Below are positions 16,675-26,717 of a stretch of 43,142 nucleotides of DNA, piece after piece. Origin of the DNA: JALCLA01 sp965653565 (GTDB lineage: Bacteria > Pseudomonadota > Gammaproteobacteria > Xanthomonadales > Xanthomonadaceae); the NCBI GenBank assembly GCA_965653565.1, contig CBFHAI010000036.1, positions 1 to 43,142 of the forward strand, read 5' to 3'. The notes below the pieces were generated by a model that was given only the letters and a program-made list of their open reading frames with translations, was not told the origin of the DNA and did no database searches. The position numbers were made by a program, and so were the translations under genes. Position 1 is the stretch's first letter, and each line of letters begins with the position of its first letter.

Positions 16675-17468
16675 AGCACCACCTCGGCCAGCAGCGGCAG
16701 ATGATCGGACAGATGCGGCCACGGCAGCGCCGACAGCACGCAGGCCGAGCGCACGGTGAGATCGCGCACATAGATGCGATCGAGCGCCAGCAGCGGCCAG
16801 CGCGCCGGAAACGTCGCCGGCCGCGCCGGCCCGCCGCGCTCGAAGAAGGCCGAGCGCAACTTCGCGCAGCGCAGCAGCATGCCGTCGGCGCGGCCGCGCC
16901 AGTCGTTGAAATCGCCGGCGACCAGCAACGGCGTGGCCGGCGGCACCTCGTCATTGACCAACTCGCACAATGCCGCCAGTTGCCGTTCGCGATGCGATTC
17001 GCGCAGGCCCAGATGCACGCACACCAGATGCACGCTGCCCCAGCCGATGACATCGACCACGCAATGCAGCAGACCGCGCGGCTCGTTGCCGTGCACGCTG
17101 GCATCGTGATTCTGCGAACTCACGATCGGATGTTTCGACAGCAGCGCATTGCCGTGATCGCCTTTCGGGTACACCGCATTGCGGCCGTAGACGAATTGCG
17201 GCCAAAGAGTGTCCGCGAGAAATTCGTAATGCGGGCCCTGGTGCGGCGGATCGAGCCGGCTGCTGGAGCCGATCACTTCCTGCAGGAACACGACGTCGGC
17301 CGCCGTGCTGCGCACCGCGTCGCGCAGTTCGCCCAGCACGAAGCGGCGGTTCCACGCCGCCAGCCCCTTGTGCGTGTTGATGGTGAGCACGCGCAGCGCC
17401 GGGTGTGGATCGGCCTGCGCCTGTACCGGCGCCGCGGCGGTCGCCTGCCTGCGCGCCGCGCTACTCAC
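16671..17468 (-). CDS. ybhP: YbhP-like endonuclease/exonuclease/phosphatase family protein
   Basis: The 265-residue protein has the EEP fold: LRVLTINTHKG opens the sheet, VVFLQEV carries the metal Glu, GNALLSKHPI follows, LVAGDFNDWRG holds the catalytic Asp-Asn pair, and the C-terminus ends in SDHLPLLAEV with the Asp-His pair. The family hydrolyses phosphodiesters in DNA, phosphoinositides or lipids. Beside clsB a lipid role is likelier than DNA cutting, but this is inference. GAGG five bases before the GTG fixes a start that overlaps the mscS stop by eight bases. Its stop overlaps the GTG of clsB. Confidence 0.88.
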   Translation of the reverse strand: MSSAARRQATAAAPVQAQADPHPALRVLTINTHKGLAAWNRRFVLGELRDAVRSTAADVVFLQEVIGSSSRLDPPHQGPHYEFLADTLWPQFVYGRNAVYPKGDHGNALLSKHPIVSSQNHDASVHGNEPRGLLHCVVDVIGWGSVHLVCVHLGLRESHRERQLAALCELVNDEVPPATPLLVAGDFNDWRGRADGMLLRCAKLRSAFFERGGPARPATFPARWPLLALDRIYVRDLTVRSACVLSALPWPHLSDHLPLLAEVVL

Positions 17469-18777
17469 GGGCGCCTCGCTGCCGCAGCAGATCGGTCTCG
17501 CCCATGTCGGCGCGCGTCTGGCGTACCGCGTTCTGCACCGCGGCGGTTTCGCTCTCGCGCGTTTGCGGCGCGGCGTGCACCGGGGTTTCGTGCTCGACGC
17601 GGGCGCGCGCGTCGGCATCGGCATCGCGCACCAGCCGCAGCGCCGGCGGCGCGAAGATGATGCCCATCGTCTTAAGCCGCGCGCGCACGTGGCGGATCGC
17701 CTCGCTGCGAATCTGCCCGAAATTGCCGCGGCGCTGGTCGACCCAGGCGAAGAACTGCAGTTGCAGTTCTTCGCGCGTCACCGCCTTGAGCTGCACGAAG
17801 GCCGCCGGATCGGCCAGCACGCCCGGCGTCTGGCGCAACGCTTCGAGGCCGGCGTCCATGCTTTCGCGCGCGTGCGCGGCCGGTTCGATCGCGATGACGA
17901 AATCGAAGCGCCGCTCGCCGTTGCGCGTGTAGTTCACCGTCACCGCCTTGAACACCAGCGCGTTCGGCAGGCGCAGATGATTGCCATCGTGGGTCATCAG
18001 GATGGTGGCGCGCGAATTCATGCCGACCACCACGCCTTCGTGGCCATCGATCGACACCAGATCGTCCGGCGCGAACGGCTGGCGCACGCTGAGCAGCACG
18101 CTGGCGATGTAGTTTTCGAGCAGATCGCGAAACGCGAAGCCGAGCGCGATGCCGACCACGCCGGCCGACCCGAGCAAAGCGGCGGCGAGCGAGGTGGCAT
18201 CGAGGATTTCCAGCGCGATCAACAGGCCGACCACGGCCACCGCCAGGCGCACCGCCTGTTTCAACAGCTCACGCAGGAACGGATTTTTCTCGAATCGGTT
18301 GCCGACCAGCGGCCGCGCCGCGAGCCAGCCGCCGAGCCACCAGAAAACGCCGGCGACGAGCAGCGCCACCAGCAACAGGGGCGCCGCGCCGACCAGACGC
18401 CAGAGCCGCTGCGCACTCGATTTGAGCGACGGCAGCAACCGGTCGGCGGCGCGATTGCTCAACGCGACGCGATTCACCACTTCGGCCACGCCATCCTGCG
18501 CCCGCGCGATTTTCTCGGCCAGCGCGCGATCGGCTTCGCGCATCACCTCGCCTTCCAGGATCACGACCTTGCCGACGCGGCGCGGCGTGACTTTCTCCAG
18601 GCCGGGAATCTCGGCGAATTCCGGCAACGCGACGACGGCGCCGTCGATAACGGGCTCGGTGCGCGGCGTTGCTGCGTTTTCGACAGCGCGCTGCGCGTGC
18701 GCTGCGCCGCTCATCAGCGCCAATGCCAGCAGCGTCGTCGCGACGAAGTAAAAGTTCCGGCGCATTCGCTCATGCAT
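17461..18777 (-). CDS. small-conductance mechanosensitive channel with an N-terminal BON-like domain
   Basis: The 438-residue protein begins with a signal peptide cleaved after GAAHA (about residue 28). A periplasmic BON-like segment follows (VGKVVILEGEVMREADRAL to VVNRVAL). Then come three membrane helices, the last being the MscS pore helix with AALLGSAGVVGIALGFAFRDLLENYIASVLL. The beta domain (PFAPDDLVSIDGHEGVVVGM, NGNHLRLPNALVF-like) and the C-terminal cage follow. It would open on osmotic downshift to release solutes. The ATG has GGAG seven bases upstream and overlaps the otsB stop by eight bases. The coupling to trehalose-phosphatase links making a compatible solute with venting it. Confidence 0.88.
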   Translation of the reverse strand: MHERMRRNFYFVATTLLALALMSGAAHAQRAVENAATPRTEPVIDGAVVALPEFAEIPGLEKVTPRRVGKVVILEGEVMREADRALAEKIARAQDGVAEVVNRVALSNRAADRLLPSLKSSAQRLWRLVGAAPLLLVALLVAGVFWWLGGWLAARPLVGNRFEKNPFLRELLKQAVRLAVAVVGLLIALEILDATSLAAALLGSAGVVGIALGFAFRDLLENYIASVLLSVRQPFAPDDLVSIDGHEGVVVGMNSRATILMTHDGNHLRLPNALVFKAVTVNYTRNGERRFDFVIAIEPAAHARESMDAGLEALRQTPGVLADPAAFVQLKAVTREELQLQFFAWVDQRRGNFGQIRSEAIRHVRARLKTMGIIFAPPALRLVRDADADARARVEHETPVHAAPQTRESETAAVQNAVRQTRADMGETDLLRQRGARE

Positions 18778-19579
18778 CGTCCGGCTCCGGCAATCCGTAG
18801 GCGAGTTCCTGCAACCACGCATCCACCGCGGTGCAATCACTCAGTCCATGGCGCGCGGCGACCGAGGGCCGCACACCGACCGCCACGCCGAAGCCGCCGA
18901 GCGCCGCGGCGGCGATGAAGGCGTCTTCGTCGGTGACATCGTCGCCCACCGCCACCGGACAACGATCGGCGAACGGCGCGCCGTGCATCACGCGCCGCAG
19001 TGCGGCGCCCTTGTTGCCGGCCGGCGACGTCACTTCGAGCACGCGATGGCCTTCGAGCAGGCGCAGTCCCGGCATCGCATCGACCGCCAAGCGCACCGCG
19101 ACGATCAATTGCGTTTCGCACTGCGGTGCCTGGCGATAATGCAGCGCGCACGATGCAGGCTTGCGCTCGACCCACACGCCGGCGCGATCGCAAGCGAGTT
19201 TGCGCATCACCATTTCCGCGGCATCGAGTTGCCGCAACACCGCCGGCGCCAGCGTCGTGTCAGTGTCGCGTCCGTGGTCGCCGACCCGCGCGACCGGCAA
19301 GTCGCCGAGCACGCGCGCCAGATCGGTCGCACCGCGGCCACTGAGCACGCACAGCGCGCCCTGCAGGCGCGTGTGCAGATCGTGCAGCAGGCGCTTCTGC
19401 GCGCCGCTGAGCGTGACCGCGAACGGATCGTCGACGAACTCGCACAAGGTGCCGTCGAGATCGAGGAACAAGGCCCAGGGCGCATTCGCACGCCAGTGGC
19501 GCGGCGGTGGCGACAAGGCCGATGTCAGCGTTGCTGCGGGAGCCGCGGCAGCGGCCGATGGCGTCACGGACGAGGACAT
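18770..19579 (-). CDS. otsB: trehalose-6-phosphate phosphatase
   Basis: The 269-residue HAD-superfamily enzyme removes phosphate from trehalose-6-phosphate made by OtsA. The nucleophile motif is FLDLDGTLCEF with Asp40 and Asp42; a serine follows in CVLSGRG; the lysine loop is in SPAGNKGAAL; the metal motif is AVGDDVTDEDAF. The ATG at 19579 has GGAG five bases upstream; the next upstream frame is not supported. This is the first gene of a five-gene run whose members all overlap (otsB, mscS, ybhP, clsB, ybhN). It is divergent from otsA across 138 bases that hold two back-to-back sigma-54-like promoters. Confidence 0.93.
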   Translation of the reverse strand: MSSSVTPSAAAAAPAATLTSALSPPPRHWRANAPWALFLDLDGTLCEFVDDPFAVTLSGAQKRLLHDLHTRLQGALCVLSGRGATDLARVLGDLPVARVGDHGRDTDTTLAPAVLRQLDAAEMVMRKLACDRAGVWVERKPASCALHYRQAPQCETQLIVAVRLAVDAMPGLRLLEGHRVLEVTSPAGNKGAALRRVMHGAPFADRCPVAVGDDVTDEDAFIAAAALGGFGVAVGVRPSVAARHGLSDCTAVDAWLQELAYGLPEPDDA

Positions 19580-19639
19580 CCGGTCTCCGGAAAGTGGCAG
19601 GACGGCACGCGCGCAGCGGCGCACGGCCGGTACTGCGGA

Positions 19640-19655
19640 TGCAGATCACGTGCCA
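19640..19655 (-). promoter_or_regulatory. candidate sigma-54 promoter for the otsB operon
   Basis: The minus strand reads TGGCACG-TGAT-CTGCA with GG-N10-GC. The -24 box is perfect. It is followed by T, giving the same GATCTGCAT as the hemerythrin site. Predicted transcription starts near 19629, 50 bases before otsB. Confidence 0.65.
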
Positions 19656-19666
19656 ACCGCGGGTGC

Positions 19667-19682
19667 TGGCACGCGACTTGCT
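19667..19682 (+). promoter_or_regulatory. candidate sigma-54 promoter for otsA-treS
   Basis: The sequence TGGCACG-CGAC-TTGCT is a full match to the RpoN consensus TGGCACG-N4-TTGCW. With the otsB site it forms an inverted repeat of -24 boxes (CGTGCCA, 11 bases, TGGCACG). Predicted transcription starts near 19693, 25 bases before the GTG of otsA. Confidence 0.75.
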
Positions 19683-19717
19683 GTTCCCGTGGCACTCCCG
19701 GAACATCGCCCAGCCAC

Positions 19718-21225
19718 GTGAAGCCTATCGATCCGCATCCTGCTTTTTCCTCTTCGCAATCGTCCGGCGGCAACGGACGCCTGATCGTCGTATCCAATCG
19801 CGTGATGCTGCCGGGCAGCACGCAGGCCGGCGGCCTGGCGCAGGCCCTGCTCGCATCGCTGCGCGAACGCGGCGGCAGCTGGATGGGATGGAGCGGCGAG
19901 CTGTCGAACCACGCGGCGGCGAAAGTGCGGCAGGAAGGCGCGATCCGCTACATCACCTGGGATCTGGCGCGGCGCGATTACGAAGCGTTCTATTGCGATT
20001 ACGCCAATCGCGTCCTGTGGCCGCTGCTGCACGGCCGCACCGACTTGATGAGTTTCGATTCGAGCGCGCTCGAAGGCTATCTGCGCGTCAACGAGCGCTT
20101 CGCCGACATGATCGCGCGCGAAGCCGTCGACAACGATACGATCTGGGTGCACGACTATCACCTGATTCCACTCGCCTCGATGCTGCGCGCGCGCGACCTG
20201 CGCTGCCGGCTCGGCTTCTTCCTGCACACCCCGTTGCCGGCACCACGCACGCTGACCGCGTTGCCGCGCCACCGTTCGGTGCTCGGTCTGCTGGCCGCGT
20301 ACGATCTGGTCGGCCTGCAGACGCAGGCCGACGCCCGCGCCCTGCGCAGCTATCTGGCGGCCGAACACGAAGCGCGCGAAGACGGCGAGCGCATGATCGT
20401 GCCCCACGCCGGCGTCGTGCGCGTGCGCGAATTTCCGATCGGCATCGATCCGGCCGCGATGCAGGAATTGTCCGAGTCGGCCAAGGAGTCGGAACAAACC
20501 CAGGACCTGCGCGCCAGCCTCGGACAAAGCCAGCTGCTGATCGGTGTGGATCGCCTCGACTATTCCAAAGGCCTGCCGCAACGCCTGCGCGCCTTCGGCC
20601 ATCTGCTCGACCACAATCCCGACTTCGACGGCCGCGCCACGTTCCTGCAGATCACGCCCGAATCGCGCCGCGAAGTGAGCGAATACCGCGCGCTCAGCCG
20701 CGATGTGCAGCGCCTGGTGGGCGACATCAACGGCCATCACGCCGAGCCGGCGTGGACGCCGGTGCGCTATGTCAATCGCAGCTTTCCGCATTCGACGCTC
20801 GCAGGTTTTTATCGGCTCGCCGACGTCGCGCTGGTGACGCCGCTGCGCGACGGCATGAATCTGGTGGCGAAGGAGTTCCTGGCCTGCCAGCCGGCCGACG
20901 ACCCGGGCGTGCTGGTGCTGTCGGAATTCGCCGGCGCCGCACGCGAGCTGGTCGACACCGCGCTGATCGTCAATCCGTTCGACATCGAAGCGTGTTCGCG
21001 CGCGATGGCGCTCGCGCTGCGCATGCCGCTCGAGCAGCGGCGCGAACGCCACGCGGCCGCGATGCAATTGCTCGCGCGGGGCAATATCCATGCCTGGTGC
21101 GCCGATTTCCTCGCGGCGCTGCGCGGCACGGGCGATGCCGAGATCGTCGCGTTGGCACCGGCGGCGGCGCTGCCGCGCCGCGTCGACAACGGCCGGGCGC
21201 GGCGCAATTCGCCGCTGGCCTCGTG

Positions 21226-21226
<1 letters not shown>
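19718..21226 (+). CDS. otsA: trehalose-6-phosphate synthase (GT20)
   Basis: The 502-residue enzyme joins glucose from UDP-glucose (or ADP/GDP-glucose) to glucose-6-phosphate. Family blocks are GRLIVVSNRV at the N-terminus, GGLAQAL, WVHDYHLIPLA, FFLHTPLPAP, the VDRLDYSKGLPQRL donor-binding block with Arg and Lys, and TPLRDGMNLVAKEF near the C-terminus. No Met codon lies before GRLIVVSNRV, so the GTG at 19718 is the best start; the Shine-Dalgarno is weak but the codon falls 25 bases after the predicted sigma-54 start. The stop overlaps the ATG of the trehalose synthase fusion by one base, so the two are coupled. A 30-residue Ala- and Arg-rich tail is unusual. Confidence 0.94.
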
Positions 21227-24396
<3,170 letters not shown>

Positions 24397-24422
24397 TGCG
24401 GCGCATCGCACGCGGGCCGCTG

Positions 24423-24438
24423 TGGCATGCCGCATGCA
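24423..24438 (+). promoter_or_regulatory. candidate sigma-54 promoter for the ETFPASDP small protein
   Basis: The sequence TGGCATG-CCGC-ATGCA has correct GG-N10-GC spacing and differs by one spacer base from the site at 5656. Predicted transcription starts near 24449, 31 bases before the gene. Confidence 0.55.
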
Positions 24439-24479
24439 GGTTCTCCGCTGCGCAATCCCGCGCTGCGAGGATGTTTCCC

Positions 24480-24689
24480 ATGCAAGAGCGAGACGCCAAG
24501 GATCCACCCCCGCCCGGCACCGAGCCGCTGCAACCCGAACCGCCGCATGCGCGCAAGGAGCGCAAGCGGCATGCGGACGACAACCTGGAAGAAGCGTTGG
24601 TGGAAACTTTTCCGGCCAGCGATCCGATTTCGCCGTTCGTACCGGCGAAGGCGCGTACCGAGGAACTTCCGGCGGGCGCCGGAAATTAG
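24480..24689 (+). CDS. small hydrophilic protein with an ETFPASDP motif
   Basis: The 69-residue protein is very hydrophilic and probably disordered: a proline-rich start (KDPPPPGTEPLQPEPP), a basic stretch (HARKERKRHAD), then DNLEEALVETFPASDPISPF. The motif around ETFPASDP recurs in many small uncharacterised proteobacterial proteins, from memory of the family. Two in-frame ATGs exist; the one at 24480 has GAGG nine bases upstream, while GAGG abuts the one at 24471. It follows treS by 83 bases but has its own sigma-54-like site. A role in stress protection is plausible by regulation only. Confidence 0.75.
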   Translation: MQERDAKDPPPPGTEPLQPEPPHARKERKRHADDNLEEALVETFPASDPISPFVPAKARTEELPAGAGN

Positions 24690-24827
24690 GAGAGTCGCCC
24701 GAGGCGGGAAAAAGCGAGAAGTGGATATCGCGCGTTGAGCCGAAGCTCTCAGGCAATTGCGCGCCGTGTGACGGTCGGCAAGAAATTCTTCTCCCAACGT
24801 GCCGGAGTGACAGCCTTCTGCTGCGGC

Positions 24828-24853
24828 CCGGAGCTCGGAATGCCGAGCTCCGG
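24828..24853. terminator. perfect 11-base-pair hairpin between convergent genes
   Basis: CCGGAGCTCGG and CCGAGCTCCGG pair perfectly around an AATG loop. It lies between the stops of the ETFPASDP gene and the minus-strand orphan and could serve both directions. There is no T-tract on either side. Confidence 0.6.
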
Positions 24854-24888
24854 CCGGAACCTGGACGAATCGATCTGTACCTAATCGC

Positions 24889-25143
24889 TCAGTACATCGA
24901 CATCGTGGTGACCGGCGGCCGCACCAGGCGCTCGGTCGACAGGCGGCGGCCGCTGGCGTCTTCGACGCTGATCACGACCGTGATCTGTGCCCGCGCCGGC
25001 GCGCAGAGCGACAGTCCCGCCGCGCGCGCCAGCTGCGTGCTGGCGAAGTTGTCGCAATAGGCGCCGTCCCAGTACAAGGCCCAGCCGCTGCTCTGCGGGC
25101 GCTGGGCTTCCTTCACGATGCGGCAGTTGTGTTCGAGTGTCAT
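24889..25143 (-). CDS. 84-residue orphan protein
   Basis: I recognise no family. The chain opens MTLEHNCRIVKEAQRPQSSGWALYWDGAYCDNFASTQLARAA and ends with a basic strand region (QITVVISVEDASGRRLSTERLVRPPVTTMSMY). It has no signal peptide. GGGGGA seven bases before the ATG supports the start. Codon use matches the window. Unlike its neighbours it has no sigma-54-like site that I can find in the 198 bases upstream, where I see no other gene. Confidence 0.6.
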   Translation of the reverse strand: MTLEHNCRIVKEAQRPQSSGWALYWDGAYCDNFASTQLARAAGLSLCAPARAQITVVISVEDASGRRLSTERLVRPPVTTMSMY

Positions 25144-25341
25144 GAATCGTCCCCCGTGTCTGATCATGATTGGGCTTGCGTGGTGGCCAGCCCGAAGCAT
25201 TGCTGGATGGTGTCTCGCCGGATGCGACCGGCCGCGACCTTGCTGAGCCCTGTCTTGCAAAGTGAGACGCCGTGCGAAAGGTTTTCCCTCAACCTGCGCG
25301 ATCAGTCGGCGCAATCAGCGCGCGACTGTCGTTTGGTCAGG

Positions 25342-25548
25342 TCAAGTCAGATGACGGCGGAACGGCAAGCGGTTGCGCTCGCAGTTCAGATGCAGCACCG
25401 GTGTCAGATAGGGGCTGCGCAGCTGATCGGTCAGCGGCCGGTCGACCGCGGTGGTGCGCGCACGGCGCTGCAGATTGCGTTCCTCGTTGTCCTCGTTGGG
25501 ATGCAGCGGAAAGCCGGCGGGAAACATGTGGGTGTTCGGGCAATGCAT
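25342..25548 (-). CDS. 68-residue orphan protein with its own sigma-54-like promoter
   Basis: I recognise no family. It reads MHCPNTHMFPAGFPLHPNED, then a charged middle (NEERNLQRRARTTAVDRPL) and a C-terminal part TDQLRSPYLTPVLHLNCERN ending in RHLT. It has three cysteines and several histidines, so metal binding is conceivable. Codon use is clearly coding-like. The Shine-Dalgarno is weak. What supports it most is a well-formed sigma-54-like site that would start transcription 23 bases before the ATG. It follows the thioredoxin-reductase-like gene on the same strand. Confidence 0.6.
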   Translation of the reverse strand: MHCPNTHMFPAGFPLHPNEDNEERNLQRRARTTAVDRPLTDQLRSPYLTPVLHLNCERNRLPFRRHLT

Positions 25549-25581
25549 GGCGTGGTTCTCGCGGAATAACCCGCGGAATGC

Positions 25582-25597
25582 AGCAGTTTCCGTGCCA
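25582..25597 (-). promoter_or_regulatory. candidate sigma-54 promoter for the 68-residue orphan
   Basis: The minus strand reads TGGCACG-GAAA-CTGCT with perfect -24 box and GG-N10-GC spacing. It resembles the ligD site. Predicted transcription starts near 25571. Confidence 0.65.
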
Positions 25598-25630
25598 CCG
25601 TTGCGCCGCGGACGAGCCCGCCGCTGCGCT

Positions 25631-26569
25631 TCAACGCCTGGGATTGGGCGCCAGCCGGTTGTGGATCGCGGTCGCGGCGATCGCGGCATGGCCGAAGGCG
25701 ACGCTGATCTGGTTGAGCGCGCTCACCGCATCGCCGATCGCGTAAATGCCGCCGACACTGGTTTCGCACTTCTCGTCGACCTGCACATCGCCGCCGTCGC
25801 GCGTGAGCACGCCCAGGCCTTCGAGCAGCGTGGTCTTGGCATCGGAACCGAGCGACACGTAGACGCAATCGAAGTTGTGTCGCACGCCATCGCTGGTCTG
25901 CACGCAGAACGCGCCGTCGGTCAGCAGGCAATCCTGCTCGGCCACCTGCAGCACTTCGACGCCCATCCTGGCCGCTTCGTCGCGCTGCTCGGCGGGCAGC
26001 GTTTCATCGGGCGGATGGATGAAGGCGACGCGGGCCGAATAGGAGCGCATGAAACTCGCGTGGCCGATGCCCGTTTCGGCGTTGCCGTACACCGCGATGC
26101 GTTTGTCCTCGGCCTCGAAAGCATCGCAAACCGCGCATAAACGCACCAGATTGCCCAGAATCGCGGCCTCCACGTTGGGCCAGCGCGGCAGCCGGTCGAC
26201 CACGCCGGTGGCCACGATCACACTGCGCGCGAGCAGCGCGGCCGAGTCGGATTCGACGCAGAACAGGCCGTCGCGCGCATGCCGCACGCGCAGCACGCGA
26301 TCGCCGATCACATCGACGCCGTGGCCCTGCAACTGCTGGCGCAAGCGCTCGAGCAATTCCTTGCCGCCGATGCCATAAGGAAAACCCGGACAATTGCGCG
26401 AGGCCGAGATGTAGCGCGTGCGGCTGCGGCCGGCATCGATCACCGCGACGTCGCGGCAGAAGCGTTTCAGATAGAGCGCCGCCAGCGTGCCGGCGGGGCC
26501 GGCGCCGACCACGACGCAGTCATGCACTGTGCCGTCGGTGATCGAAAGTGCGTCGTCGTCCACGCTCAT
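25631..26569 (-). CDS. thioredoxin-reductase-like FAD/NAD(P)H oxidoreductase
   Basis: The 312-residue flavoprotein has the FAD-binding VVVGAGPAGTLAALYL loop at about residues 19-34, an SASRNCPGFPYGIGGKELLERL segment, a central CAVCDAFEAEDKRIAVYGNAETG region with a redox-type CxxC and the second nucleotide loop, and the C-terminal GGIYAIGDAVSALNQISVAFGHAAIAA FAD block. The CxxC is spaced as in thioredoxin reductase, but the glycine of CATCDG is Ala and the nucleotide loop GNAETG departs from GGGNSA. It could be a thioredoxin reductase or a related pyridine nucleotide-disulfide oxidoreductase with another partner; no thioredoxin gene is adjacent. Confidence 0.85.
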   Translation of the reverse strand: MSVDDDALSITDGTVHDCVVVGAGPAGTLAALYLKRFCRDVAVIDAGRSRTRYISASRNCPGFPYGIGGKELLERLRQQLQGHGVDVIGDRVLRVRHARDGLFCVESDSAALLARSVIVATGVVDRLPRWPNVEAAILGNLVRLCAVCDAFEAEDKRIAVYGNAETGIGHASFMRSYSARVAFIHPPDETLPAEQRDEAARMGVEVLQVAEQDCLLTDGAFCVQTSDGVRHNFDCVYVSLGSDAKTTLLEGLGVLTRDGGDVQVDEKCETSVGGIYAIGDAVSALNQISVAFGHAAIAATAIHNRLAPNPRR

Positions 26570-26717
26570 GTTCGTCGCCCCGCTGCCGCAATGGTGCTGC
26601 CCGATCCACGAAGCATGCCAGCGGCCCGCTGCGGTTCCGCAAGATGAGCCCGTCAGCGCGGAGCGGGCGCGGCGGCGCGAACATTCGACAATCGGGGAAA
26701 GTTTTTCAACGCGAAGT

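Noticed and set aside
24690..24790. Glycine-riboswitch-like elements (GGAGAG, GCCGAAG, CTCTCAGGCAA)
   Set aside because: The order and spacing are only partly right and no plus-strand gene follows; the next gene is convergent. A covariance-model search would settle it.
26587..26602. A GG-N10-GC site on the minus strand before the thioredoxin-reductase-like gene (GGGCAGC-ACCA-TTGCG)
   Set aside because: The -24 box lacks TGGCA and transcription would begin only about seven bases before the start codon.
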